Below, one piece after another: positions 9,428 to 19,383 of a DNA stretch of 64,000 bases. The DNA comes from Methylotenera sp. (lineage in GTDB: Bacteria; Pseudomonadota; Gammaproteobacteria; Burkholderiales; Methylophilaceae). The position numbers and the translations under genes were made by a program. Under the pieces are notes generated by a model that made no database searches, had not been told where the DNA came from, and saw only the letters and a list, made by a program, of their open reading frames with translations. The stretch is from NCBI GenBank assembly GCA_002928535.1, contig PERG01000003.1, positions 1 through 64,000 on the forward strand, written 5' to 3'. How positions within the stretch are numbered: the stretch's first letter is position 1; each line of letters starts with the position of its first letter.

Positions 9428-10003
9428 TTGACTACTAACAGCTCACAGCACGAATATTTGTTAAGTGAATGGCGCGCCCATAACGATATGTACGCACAGC
9501 TGCAAAGCCTATTCCCCCTGGTGGTGGAAGTGGCGAATGAATTGCGTGCGACCATCGCCCGCGGCGGCAAAATCCTTATCATGGGTAACGGCGGCAGTGC
9601 AGCTGATAGCCAGCATATTGCGGCTGAAATTGTTGGACGCTATAAAAAAGAACGTAGAGGCTGGCCAGCAATTGCCTTGACTACAGATACTTCAATTTTG
9701 ACTTCGGTAGGCAATGACTATGGGTATGACTATGTATTTGCTCGCCAAATCGAAGGTTTATGCCGCCCTGAAGATGCTGTAATTGGCATCACCACTTCCG
9801 GCAATAGCAAGAATATTGTAAATGCCATTATAGAAGCAAATGCCATTGGTGCAACGACTATTGGATTAACGGGTGGGAGCGGTGGAAAACTGACTGAGTT
9901 ATGCAAATACAATCTGGTGATGCCGAGCAGCGATACACCTCGTATTCAGGAAGCCCATATATTCATTGGCCACAGTTTGTGCGGCATGTTAGAGGCAGAC
10001 TAG
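9428..10003 (+). CDS. gmhA: Sedoheptulose-7-phosphate isomerase
   Basis: ILIMGNGGSAADSQHIAAEIVGRYKKERRGWPAIALTTDTS; TTG start. Confidence 0.95.
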   Translation: MTTNSSQHEYLLSEWRAHNDMYAQLQSLFPLVVEVANELRATIARGGKILIMGNGGSAADSQHIAAEIVGRYKKERRGWPAIALTTDTSILTSVGNDYGYDYVFARQIEGLCRPEDAVIGITTSGNSKNIVNAIIEANAIGATTIGLTGGSGGKLTELCKYNLVMPSSDTPRIQEAHIFIGHSLCGMLEAD

Positions 10004-10016
10004 GATAGATGTTCGC

Positions 10017-11480
10017 ATGAATGCTCATCTGATTGAAACTGTTCGCCAATTCACCGACACTAAAAAAGTGGTACTAGTGATTGGCGACGTCATGCTGGAT
10101 CGTTACCTGATTGGTAACGTGAACCGTATCTCACCTGAAGCACCGGTACCCGTCGTACTATTAAATCGTTCCGAAGCGCGTGCCGGTGGCGCGGCTAATG
10201 TCGCGGCTAATCTGAGCGGCCTGGGATTATCTGCGCAAATCATTGGTTGCATCGCACACGATGACGCCGGTCATACCCTCAAACGTCTCATGAATGAAGC
10301 AGGGATTGATACCAGCCATCTGATGATTTCTGATAGCAGACCTACTGTCGCCAAAACCCGCGTTATGAGTGGCAATCAGCAGATCGTACGTATCGATGAA
10401 GAAAGTACAAGTGCTTTCAGTCAGCAAGAGGCAGACATGCTGTTGAAACAAGTGAACCAGGCGCTTCACCAAAAACCCGCTATGGTGATCCTATCCGACT
10501 ATGCAAAAGGTCTACTGAATACAGAAGTTTGCCAAGCGATTATCACGTTGTGTAAACAGTTGCGTATTCCGGTAATTGCAGACCCCAAAGGCCGTGATTA
10601 CAGCAAATATCATGGAGCCAGTGCTTTAACGCCTAACAAAAAAGAAACTGCCGAAGCATGTGGCGTTCCGCTTCACGAAACCGAAACATTATTGCAAGCT
10701 GCCAAGCAGCTTAAAGACCACCTCGCGCTGAATTTCCTGGCGGTGACGCGTGGTGAAGAAGGTATTTCATTTATTGATGATACGCATATAGAGCATATCC
10801 CTGCTACAGCCAAGCAAGTCTATGATGTATCCGGCGCAGGCGATACCGTGATTGCTACGCTGGCAGCTGGCCTGGTACATAATTTAAATCCGCATGATGC
10901 ATTGCAACTCGCCAACATTGCCGCAGGTATCGTAGTAGGCAAAGTAGGTACAGTACCCGTGTCTCAAGCTGAACTCCTGAAAACCTTAATCAGTGAAGAC
11001 GGTCAGTCACAAGTCGATAAGATTTGTGACCGTGCGCAATTAATATCTTTGGTTAAGGATTGGCGAGACCAAGGCCAAAAAATTGTATTTACCAATGGTT
11101 GCTTTGACCTGCTACATGCCGGCCATGTAACCTATCTGGAAGCGGCCAAGAAAACTGGTGATAAACTGATCTTGGGACTTAATACAGATCGCTCCGTGAG
11201 TGCACTCAAGGGTCCAACCCGTCCAGTAGTGCATGAAGGTGACCGAGCTCGCGTATTGGCCGCATTAGCTTCTGTAGATGCTGTGATACTTTTCGATGAA
11301 GACACTCCGTTGGCACTTATCGATCTTGTTCGTCCGGATGTGATTGTCAAAGGCGATGACTATACCGAAGACCAGGTAGTTGGCGGCAAAGAAGTAAAGT
11401 CCTGGGGTGGCAGCGTCAAACTGATCCCTCTAGTGCAAGGTCGCAGCACCAGCAATATCATCAAAAAACTAGGTACATAG
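10017..11480 (+). CDS. hldE: Bifunctional heptose kinase/adenylyltransferase
   Basis: PfkB kinase domain (VSGAGDTVIATLAAGL) plus TNGCFDLLHAGHVTYLE adenylyltransferase. Confidence 0.96.
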   Translation: MNAHLIETVRQFTDTKKVVLVIGDVMLDRYLIGNVNRISPEAPVPVVLLNRSEARAGGAANVAANLSGLGLSAQIIGCIAHDDAGHTLKRLMNEAGIDTSHLMISDSRPTVAKTRVMSGNQQIVRIDEESTSAFSQQEADMLLKQVNQALHQKPAMVILSDYAKGLLNTEVCQAIITLCKQLRIPVIADPKGRDYSKYHGASALTPNKKETAEACGVPLHETETLLQAAKQLKDHLALNFLAVTRGEEGISFIDDTHIEHIPATAKQVYDVSGAGDTVIATLAAGLVHNLNPHDALQLANIAAGIVVGKVGTVPVSQAELLKTLISEDGQSQVDKICDRAQLISLVKDWRDQGQKIVFTNGCFDLLHAGHVTYLEAAKKTGDKLILGLNTDRSVSALKGPTRPVVHEGDRARVLAALASVDAVILFDEDTPLALIDLVRPDVIVKGDDYTEDQVVGGKEVKSWGGSVKLIPLVQGRSTSNIIKKLGT

Positions 11481-11484
11481 GAAG

Positions 11485-12513
11485 ATGGCGGGCGCTCAAA
11501 CCACCTCACCTAAAATTTTGGTGTTAGGGCCTTCGTGGGTGGGTGACATGGTGCTCGCACAAAGCCTTTTTAAAACGCTTAAAGAACGATTTACTAACTG
11601 TATCATCGATGTAGCAGCGCCGACCTGGACCTTACCTTTATTGGAACGCATGCCTGAAGTACGTAACGGCATTGCCCTCCCTTTTAAACATGGTCAACTC
11701 GCATTGCTGGAGCGCATCCGTTTTGGAAAAAGCTTGCAGACTGAGCAATATGATCAAGCGATTATCCTGACCAACTCCTTTAAGTCCGCAATTTTGCCAT
11801 TTGCTGCGCGCATTCCCGTGCGCACCAGTTTCTTAGGCGAAATGCGCTATGGCTTAGTCAATGATATCCGCGCTTTAAATAAGACCAAATTACCGCGTAC
11901 CGTAGATCGATTTGTGGCATTAGGATTAACCAAAGATGAAGCGCCGGGAAACATTCAAAATCCTGCCCTTATCGCAAACCGACAAAATGCATTCGCTGCT
12001 CTAGAGAGTCTAGGTCTAAAAGAACCCGTCAATCAAATATTAGGGCTATGTCCAGGTGCAGAATATGGAGAGGCTAAGCGCTGGCCTGCCGAATATTATG
12101 CAGAGGTTGCGAACGCAGCACTGAATAATGGCTGGCATGTATGGCTTTTTGGCTCAGATAAAGACATTCCTGTGACTGATGAAATTAATCACTTCACACA
12201 GAATCGATGTCTAGACTTAGGTGGAAAAACGAAATTAGGACAGGCCATTGATCTGATGTCCATGTGTGACGCAGTAGTCAGCAACGACTCTGGTTTAATG
12301 CACGTGGCTGCGGCATTAGATAAAAAGTTGGTTGCCATTTACGGCTCTTCTGACCCCTATCACACCCCACCCATGAGTAGCAAAGCCGTGGTTGAATATT
12401 TGGGTTTAGAATGTAGCCCTTGTTTTCAAAGACAGTGCCCATTAATACATCTAAATTGCCTCAAAAATATTCCACCCTCCCAAGTGATTAATCACCTTAT
12501 AAAAACAATATGA
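11485..12513 (+). CDS. waaF: ADP-heptose:LPS heptosyltransferase II
   Basis: ILVLGPSWVGDMVLAQSLFKTL; LGLCPGAEYGEAKRWP; NDSGLMHVAAAL. Confidence 0.96.
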   Translation: MAGAQTTSPKILVLGPSWVGDMVLAQSLFKTLKERFTNCIIDVAAPTWTLPLLERMPEVRNGIALPFKHGQLALLERIRFGKSLQTEQYDQAIILTNSFKSAILPFAARIPVRTSFLGEMRYGLVNDIRALNKTKLPRTVDRFVALGLTKDEAPGNIQNPALIANRQNAFAALESLGLKEPVNQILGLCPGAEYGEAKRWPAEYYAEVANAALNNGWHVWLFGSDKDIPVTDEINHFTQNRCLDLGGKTKLGQAIDLMSMCDAVVSNDSGLMHVAAALDKKLVAIYGSSDPYHTPPMSSKAVVEYLGLECSPCFQRQCPLIHLNCLKNIPPSQVINHLIKTI

Positions 12514-14057
12514 TTTCTTTACTTCTAAATAAAACTAAAAACATCTCGATTATCACATTTCAACTGGGATCAGTCTTATTGGCCATGTTACTGGCGGCTC
12601 AAATTCAGTACATCCAACATGGGTGGATTAACCCGGACTCTGTACTCTATTTTGAGTCTGCAAGACTATTTGCATTGGGTGAATGGCAACAAGGTTTCAA
12701 AGTATTTCAATGGCCCTTATATGCGCTATTAATTGCCTTTACCCATCAAATTACTACATTAGAAATTCAAACTTCAGCCCAACTATTAAGTATGATTTTT
12801 TTTGGCATCACCACTGCCAGTTTTTTGAAAATCATTGAGCTAGCAGGGGGTGGTAAAAATGTGATGTGTGCGGGTATTTTGATCCTATTTAGCTCCAATT
12901 ATTTAGTGGGTGATGTACTTGAAATGCTGATGAGAGATCAAGGCTTTTGGGCATTTTTTCTAATGAGTTTGGTTTTTTTCATTCGCTTTTATAAAAACCG
13001 CAACTATCTAGATGCATTCTTTTGGCAGGTTTACATGATTACGGCTACGCTATTTAGGATTGAAGGTATTACTTATCTTATTGCACTACCTTTAATGCTT
13101 TTTTTCGACCAGAAGCAATTACTTGCTCAGTCTGTAATAGACTTTTTAAAAAGTAACTTTCTCAATATCAGCTTAATCATTTTAATGATTGCAGCCTTAA
13201 TGCTTAATATTATCCCTATAGAAAGCTTTGGTAGACTTAATGAAATACTAACGATTAATGACCAATTAACGGAAAAATTATTTGCCCAATCTGCCATTAT
13301 GGGTACCCATGTATTGGGTCAATATTTGGATGAGTTTGCCTTACCCGGCATCTTACTGACCTTTGTGTACGTATTAATTATAAAAACAATACATGCAACA
13401 GGGTATGTCAATGTAGGGCTAGCAGTCCTAACGATTCGATCTAAACCAGCTCTGTTGGATGATAAAGTAGCAAAGGTCTTAAACATTGCCGCCGTGATCG
13501 CACTCATTAATATGGCATTGATTATCACGAAAGTATTTGTACTATCCGGACGCTATGTTTTAGCCTTATCTCTAATTTTAATGATTTTCGCATCCTTTTA
13601 CTTTGGGGCAATTTTCAAGCATTTGCAAACATCATCGCAAACGAATAAGAAAATGAAATGGCTGGTTATCGCATTAATAGCATTCATGTCCTTAAGTCTA
13701 GTAAAGAACATTCTACCGAAACGGGATGGCTACAATTATGTCCAGGACGCCGTAACATGGTTAAATGCAAAGAATTCATCTAAGAAACCAGTTTTTTACG
13801 ACGATACTAGGGCAAGATATTACGCAGGTGCTCCCTTTATAGGGACTTGGGAAGACAACTGGGCAATCTTGAAAAAATCTATAGAGAATGGCGATATCCA
13901 TCAATATGAGTACCTGGTGATTAACCACGCGCTGAAACACAGCGATAGAGAACAGCAATTAGCTCAGAAAATCCCACAATTCACACCTATTAAGAAATTC
14001 AGCGATGCCAACCATAAAAAATCTATTGTTATTTACCAGAGAAATACATCTAGATAA
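12510..14057 (+). CDS. Polytopic membrane protein, GT39/ArnT-like glycosyltransferase
   Basis: 515 aa, many TM segments, start overlaps waaF by 4 nt; AT-rich. Confidence 0.6.
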   Translation: MISLLLNKTKNISIITFQLGSVLLAMLLAAQIQYIQHGWINPDSVLYFESARLFALGEWQQGFKVFQWPLYALLIAFTHQITTLEIQTSAQLLSMIFFGITTASFLKIIELAGGGKNVMCAGILILFSSNYLVGDVLEMLMRDQGFWAFFLMSLVFFIRFYKNRNYLDAFFWQVYMITATLFRIEGITYLIALPLMLFFDQKQLLAQSVIDFLKSNFLNISLIILMIAALMLNIIPIESFGRLNEILTINDQLTEKLFAQSAIMGTHVLGQYLDEFALPGILLTFVYVLIIKTIHATGYVNVGLAVLTIRSKPALLDDKVAKVLNIAAVIALINMALIITKVFVLSGRYVLALSLILMIFASFYFGAIFKHLQTSSQTNKKMKWLVIALIAFMSLSLVKNILPKRDGYNYVQDAVTWLNAKNSSKKPVFYDDTRARYYAGAPFIGTWEDNWAILKKSIENGDIHQYEYLVINHALKHSDREQQLAQKIPQFTPIKKFSDANHKKSIVIYQRNTSR

Positions 14058-14076
14058 TATATCTCTATAGCATGGT

Positions 14077-15159
14077 CTAAAAAGGGAGTGCACGAGCAAG
14101 CTCTTTAATTCGCGCATCCCATGTGTATTCTTTTAAGAATCGTTCGTGGCCCCTGGCAGCAATCCGTTTGCGCTCCTCGGGATGATTGAGGTAATAATCT
14201 ACCTTTTCTTTTAACTCTTGGGCATTTCTAAAAACCTCAATCTCCTCGCCAATGACAAATAACTCAGCGACTTCTTCACAATAATCAGTGAGTAAAAAAC
14301 AACCTGCTGATAAGGCTTCAAATATTCTTAGGTTTACCCCGGTTTCTGCCCCATAAAACTGGCTCCGGGTAATGTTGAGTACGATTTTGGAGTCGTGCAA
14401 TAATGTGTATAAGCGTTCTCCCCATACACCACTATCCGTTACGTTTTGCATAAGTTGTTCTGAAATTAAGGGGACATTTCTTTTCCATCGGTCGCCGTAT
14501 ATGGTTACTTGATCTTTAATATGCTCGAGTAAAAATATCCGTCTGAGATCACAACTCCCCACAAACAATACGTCATTAGAAGGATGCAAATTGGTATTTG
14601 GATCAAGTTTTACAGCTCCAAATGGGAAAAAACTGGCTTTTAAGTTTCTGGTTTCTTTGAAAAACTTCGTCGTTACTTTCGAAAAAGAGAATATTTGGTT
14701 ATAAATCGGCAATTCCTGTTCAATGAAAAACACGAACTCTCTTCTTTTTGAATATAGATTACAGCTGTCCGTGTCATACAAGAATAAGGAAATATGATAT
14801 TGACGCTTAATTTTGTCTAAAAACTGAGGACTGAGGAATTTATAAGCAAAGCCAATGATTAGAATAACTGTTGGGGATACAGTCTGAATATAAGCCTCAA
14901 AATTAGCCTCATCCAGCTTAGGAAAATGATAAAAACTATCTGCATTTTCGCGCTTATTGAGTGCTTTTCTTAAGGCGGACCTTAGGCCATACCATCGTTT
15001 TTGCTTAAACTTTTTAAAGTCAGCGTACACTGCGTTAATGTCGATATCACGAAACGCTTGATGCATTTCCTTGCCAAGAGGCACACCACTAATGCCATCC
15101 AATACCAGAAGTTTATTAATTTTCTTATCGCCTATAGTTGGATGCATATCAACCATCAT
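14077..15159 (-). CDS. CgeB-like glycosyltransferase (GT4-type C-terminus)
   Basis: C-terminal NLRIFEALSAGCFLLTDYCEEVAELF...RKRIAARGHERFLKEYTWDARI. Confidence 0.75.
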   Translation of the reverse strand: MMVDMHPTIGDKKINKLLVLDGISGVPLGKEMHQAFRDIDINAVYADFKKFKQKRWYGLRSALRKALNKRENADSFYHFPKLDEANFEAYIQTVSPTVILIIGFAYKFLSPQFLDKIKRQYHISLFLYDTDSCNLYSKRREFVFFIEQELPIYNQIFSFSKVTTKFFKETRNLKASFFPFGAVKLDPNTNLHPSNDVLFVGSCDLRRIFLLEHIKDQVTIYGDRWKRNVPLISEQLMQNVTDSGVWGERLYTLLHDSKIVLNITRSQFYGAETGVNLRIFEALSAGCFLLTDYCEEVAELFVIGEEIEVFRNAQELKEKVDYYLNHPEERKRIAARGHERFLKEYTWDARIKELARALPF

Positions 15160-16013
15160 TATGGTTCAAGATATTTAAACGTTGAAAAAATAGCTTGGTA
15201 TCTTTTGGGCACAAAATAAACATTTGAGTAACGCTTATTTGGATGGAAACCAGATAAGCACCAAGTATTCTCAAACCATTTATAGTAAATGCGTTTGCAG
15301 AATCCAAACCAATTTTTGGCATGAACTTTTTTACTACTCGCATAGGTGAGTGCGTAAAACTTATAGCCTGGAAACAATTTATTAAATAAATCTGCATCTT
15401 CAAAGGACAGGCTCGTATTAGCGCTTTTCCACTCTAGAAGCAGTAGGGGTTGGTTTTTCTGAATTGTCTTTTCCAATCCCAATAAGGCTGCTGCCTCATG
15501 CCCTTCAACATCCATTTTGATAAAATCAATCTGCCCAGATTCTAGATGCTCCTGTAAATAAGCATCCCCTATAACCGTTTTAATTTCGAGAAACGACCCT
15601 TCCCCCTCCACCGCCTCTAGGCTTGAAGAGCCAAGATTCCCATTCTTAGGTATAAAGATTTTTTTGGTAGATTGATCAACTGAAAGTCCAAAATTGACGG
15701 CTATTGCATTGCCTAATTTATTTTGCGCCAAGTTATTTTTTAACACCTCATAAATAAATGTCACTGGTTCAAATGCAATGAGTTTCTGACTAAGCGGGGC
15801 GATTGCCAAAGCATGGTTACCAATGTTGGCACCTACATCGAGACTAATTTGAGGCTTTATCAAGCCTAAAATATCTCGAATGGACTTTAAAGTATTGCCG
15901 TCATATTCACCGCAACTCTGAATCTCTCTGGTAATTGAGTCGCCCTCGAATGCGCTCAAAGTGACGCCTTTTTTGGTAATAATTGTTATTGTTTTTTGAT
16001 TACACATGATCAA
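15159..16013 (-). CDS. FkbM-family methyltransferase
   Basis: LDVGANIGNHALAIAPLSQKLIAFEPV; IDFIKMDVEGHEAAALLGLEKT. Confidence 0.85.
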   Translation of the reverse strand: MIMCNQKTITIITKKGVTLSAFEGDSITREIQSCGEYDGNTLKSIRDILGLIKPQISLDVGANIGNHALAIAPLSQKLIAFEPVTFIYEVLKNNLAQNKLGNAIAVNFGLSVDQSTKKIFIPKNGNLGSSSLEAVEGEGSFLEIKTVIGDAYLQEHLESGQIDFIKMDVEGHEAAALLGLEKTIQKNQPLLLLEWKSANTSLSFEDADLFNKLFPGYKFYALTYASSKKVHAKNWFGFCKRIYYKWFENTWCLSGFHPNKRYSNVYFVPKRYQAIFSTFKYLEP

Positions 16014-16022
16014 CTCTATTTA

Positions 16023-17132
16023 TTAAGATTTGTTCGTTAAATGAATAAACTTAGAAACCCAAGGTATTTTCCAAAAATTTGACCTCACTGCTTCGTCAGA
16101 AAAATGACTATTGAGTTTTTCTATTAACAGGCTTGAAGTAGTGCTATTACTGTTGTATACATCAATGATGTTCTGGGCAAGCACATGATGATCGCCAAAT
16201 GGAAACAACGTCCCCACGCCTCTGACAACTTCCGCACCGCCTCCGCAATCAGCACAAATAAGGGGTAATTCGGCTGCCATTGCTTCAAGTAACACCATCC
16301 CGAAGGGTTCACGATCTGACGTTAATGCAAACACATCAAATGCTTTGAAATACTTCCGGCCATCTTTTATATTGCCAGTAAATATGACACGCCCTGATAT
16401 GTCTAGACTGGCGACTAGGGCTTTTAAAGTTAACTCTAAAGGCCCAGCGCCCATGATAACTAAAAGGCTATTATTGGGTAGTTTAGGTAAGGCATCGTGA
16501 AACGCATGAATTAATGTTTTTTGATCTTTATCGTGATGTAAGCGCCCTACATTACCTATCACCCAAGCACTGTCTGGCAACCCTAGAAATTGCCTTGCTT
16601 CAGTCTTTCCAAGCATATCAGCCTTGGTAGCTTCAACATCAATGCGGTTATATAACGTTTGAATCTCTTCAAGCGGCCAAGTGCTTAAATCCCTGCGCAG
16701 ATCATCGCGTACTGAATCCGACACGCCCAGCATGAGCAATCTATTCTTGAAAAAGTTGATGAACCACCGTCGTGAGAGTCGAGTGTAGTCATTATAGTTA
16801 TGATGCACACTAATCACCGGTAATTTACTAGCAAGCAATGCAACGTAAGTGGGTTTGACGCGGTGTGCAATACAGAAGGCAAAATGGTGATCGCGGATAA
16901 TTTGCCGAAGTTTAGCAATAGCCCCTAGCTTGAGTCCACGTACCTGGCGACTTTTATAACCTAAAAATATGACCTTATCCGAACAGGTTTTCCGGGCCAC
17001 TTCCGCATCCTCTTCACCCGTCAGGTAAACAGTAACCACTTGATGTTCCGAACCATGGAATAAAGCCGCATATTGCCGGGCGCAATCGAGAAACGGCGGG
17101 TAATAACTATGGCAAATTTGTAAGACTTGCAA
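16023..17132 (-). CDS. Glycosyltransferase family 4
   Basis: GNVGRLHHDKDQKTLIHAF; SDREPFGMVLLEAMAAELPLICADCGGGAEVV. Confidence 0.88.
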   Translation of the reverse strand: MQVLQICHSYYPPFLDCARQYAALFHGSEHQVVTVYLTGEEDAEVARKTCSDKVIFLGYKSRQVRGLKLGAIAKLRQIIRDHHFAFCIAHRVKPTYVALLASKLPVISVHHNYNDYTRLSRRWFINFFKNRLLMLGVSDSVRDDLRRDLSTWPLEEIQTLYNRIDVEATKADMLGKTEARQFLGLPDSAWVIGNVGRLHHDKDQKTLIHAFHDALPKLPNNSLLVIMGAGPLELTLKALVASLDISGRVIFTGNIKDGRKYFKAFDVFALTSDREPFGMVLLEAMAAELPLICADCGGGAEVVRGVGTLFPFGDHHVLAQNIIDVYNSNSTTSSLLIEKLNSHFSDEAVRSNFWKIPWVSKFIHLTNKS

Positions 17133-17134
17133 GA

Positions 17135-17824
17135 TTAAGACTCGTCTGGTTGTAAATGCGGTTGGTAGCGTATTTTGCTGAGTAATCTATCGCTCTGACT
17201 TTGACTCAAGCCAGCATGCTGGATATACGCATCCATAATGGCTGAACGATTGTCCTGACCAAGTTTTAACATATCTTCATGGTACTTCTGGATACGTTTG
17301 AAATTCCTGATGCGGGTTGAAATACTGAGCGGCCATCCGTAAATATTCATGTCAGCTATATCGATTAAGCCAAATTGTTCATTGTGCATAAGGAGGACAT
17401 TGCCGAAATGGAGCGATCTAAAATAGATACCGAGCTGATGCAACTGCGCCACAAAAGCGCCTAACTGATTGCAAATTTCAGGAGTGATTGCACTCTGCTT
17501 CAATAAATCTCGTAAGGTCGTGCCTTTTAAGGGCTGATACAAAACAGCGGTATCCATTGAACCTTCAAAACGATAAAGTTTAAGTATCTTTACCGTAGGA
17601 ATTCCTAAAATATCAAGCCGTTCTGCATTTCTGCAAAAACTGCGGGCATTGGAATATAGGGTATCCCTACTCCAGAAACTACGCGGCCGGAAAATTTTAA
17701 GAATGGTTTTATTAGTGAGTAAGTAGACCTTAGGCCCGCGCTCATCTTGTTCCAACACCACGGCCCCATCTTGCATGGTTGCATATTGAAGCTGAGTTAA
17801 AGGATGGCTAGGTCTAAACAGCAT
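17135..17824 (-). CDS. InaA/WaaP/Kdo-kinase-like lipopolysaccharide kinase family protein
   Basis: QLHQLGIYFRSLHFGNVLL...FGLIDIADM kinase-like loop. Confidence 0.7.
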   Translation of the reverse strand: MLFRPSHPLTQLQYATMQDGAVVLEQDERGPKVYLLTNKTILKIFRPRSFWSRDTLYSNARSFCRNAERLDILGIPTVKILKLYRFEGSMDTAVLYQPLKGTTLRDLLKQSAITPEICNQLGAFVAQLHQLGIYFRSLHFGNVLLMHNEQFGLIDIADMNIYGWPLSISTRIRNFKRIQKYHEDMLKLGQDNRSAIMDAYIQHAGLSQSQSDRLLSKIRYQPHLQPDES

Positions 17825-18509
17825 GAGTTAGCAATGATTGGATATTGGGTAACACATGTATCTTATGTAATTTACAGTATTCTTGCCAATCAGGCACTTC
17901 CGTCCAATCACTCAAGAATACAAAATCCATTCCAGCGCGTACGGCAGCTTCATGGTCATATTTGCTGTCGCCTAAAAATAAAGCTGGGCGCTTGATATTA
18001 TCGTTTGCTATTTCCCGGGCTAATACCGTGTCTTTATTATCCGGACTGCCGAACAATCCGCCATCAAATAAGCTTGCTAAAGTTTTTTTGGATTCCTCCG
18101 TACGTTTCGCGAACAATGCACGGATTTCTTCCTGGTCACCGCCAGAAAGTATTAGCCAATTAGCATCTGCTGTCTTCGCGCGCAATTCAGCTAGTCCTTT
18201 TGCTATTTCACACGCCATTAAACCAGCTTCAAGCTCTTTAGCAAAGCCATCTAGTAATGTTTCTAATGCTGCTTCAGTTACTGGCTGATGTAATACTTCG
18301 CTCAAATACCACTCAAATTTATGGTAGCGCGAAATTCCGCCTAGTTTTACATGGTAATCCACTAAAGCCTGCGCCTGCGCATCGGTAGCGCCCAATTTTT
18401 TGGCCACACGGAAATAGGCTTCTGTTTTAACAACATTTGAATCAAGCACGACGCCATCGCAGTCGAATACGAAGGTTTTGTATTTTTTAATATCAATATT
18501 ATCTTGCAA
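17814..18509 (-). CDS. HAD-superfamily hydrolase
   Basis: FVFDCDGVVLDSNVVKTEAY; LILSGGDQEE; ALFLGDSKYDHEAA. Confidence 0.88.
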   Translation of the reverse strand: MQDNIDIKKYKTFVFDCDGVVLDSNVVKTEAYFRVAKKLGATDAQAQALVDYHVKLGGISRYHKFEWYLSEVLHQPVTEAALETLLDGFAKELEAGLMACEIAKGLAELRAKTADANWLILSGGDQEEIRALFAKRTEESKKTLASLFDGGLFGSPDNKDTVLAREIANDNIKRPALFLGDSKYDHEAAVRAGMDFVFLSDWTEVPDWQEYCKLHKIHVLPNIQSLLTHAV

Positions 18510-18550
18510 GGTACATCCTGTAATTTATTAATGCTTTATATAAAAAATAA

Positions 18551-18577
18551 AGGGTTTTGCCTTCCGGCAAAACCCTC
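18551..18577 (-). terminator. Rho-independent terminator of eda
   Basis: AGGGTTTTGCC-TTCC-GGCAAAACCCT followed on minus strand by TTATTTTTTAT. Confidence 0.85.
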
Positions 18578-18612
18578 ATTATATCCAGTTAGATATAATC
18601 AAGCCGGTCTGA

Positions 18613-19239
18613 TTAAGCTGGCTTGATCGCGCTGGCTTCTTTAGCTAATTTGGTAATATGCGCCCAATCGCCGCGCGCTACAGCATCTGCCGGGGTTAAC
18701 CAAGTACCCCCACAAACGACAACGTTAGGCAGGCTCAGGAATTGTGGGGCTGACTCAACCGTTACGCCGCCTGTAGGGCAGAACTTCACATCGCCGAATG
18801 GGCCTGAAAAACCTTTGAGTAAATTGATGCCGCCCACTGCTACTGCAGGGAATAATTTCAAGAAATAGTAATCATCGGCATTCGCCATCATGATTTCTGA
18901 ACCGGTAGAAACCCCTGGCAACAAAGGCAAACCGATCTTACGTGCGAACTGGCCTAGCTCCGCTGTGTAGCCAGGGCTCACTGCAAATTGACAACCCGCA
19001 TCTTTTGACGCTTGTGCATCTTTCAAATTACGTACCGTGCCGGAACCCAAAATTGCATCTGGTACATGTTTCGCAATTTGTTCCATACCTGCCAATGCGC
19101 AAGATGTACGTAGAGTCACTTCAAGCACCTTGATACCGCCAGCAAGTAAAGCTTCTGCCATAGGCACAGCATCTTCAACGCGGTTAATCACGATCACAGG
19201 AATGACTGGGCCGTGATTGGCTAGATCTAATGTATTCAT
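18613..19239 (-). CDS. eda: 2-dehydro-3-deoxyphosphogluconate aldolase (KDPG aldolase)
   Basis: EVTLRTSCALAGMEQIAKHVPDAILGSGTV; KLFPAVAVGGINLLKGFSGPF...FCPTGGV. Confidence 0.96.
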   Translation of the reverse strand: MNTLDLANHGPVIPVIVINRVEDAVPMAEALLAGGIKVLEVTLRTSCALAGMEQIAKHVPDAILGSGTVRNLKDAQASKDAGCQFAVSPGYTAELGQFARKIGLPLLPGVSTGSEIMMANADDYYFLKLFPAVAVGGINLLKGFSGPFGDVKFCPTGGVTVESAPQFLSLPNVVVCGGTWLTPADAVARGDWAHITKLAKEASAIKPA

Positions 19240-19289
19240 ATTGTTTCTCTGATTAAGTTAATTCGAAATTTTTATTTGGAATTCAAGGC

Positions 19290-19381
19290 GTTTCAAAAGC
19301 AATTTAGGCAAGGCATTTAAGCAAGACAGTACGAAAAGTACGGCGAGCGAAAATAACGCTGCCTAAATTATATTTTCAAAC
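19290..19381. repeat. Family-1 palindromic intergenic element between edd and eda
   Basis: Arms GTTTCAAAAGCAATTTAGGCA / TGCCTAAATTATATTTTCAAAC; core AGACAGTACGAAAAGTACGGCGAGCGAA. Confidence 0.75.
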
Positions 19382-19383
19382 GG

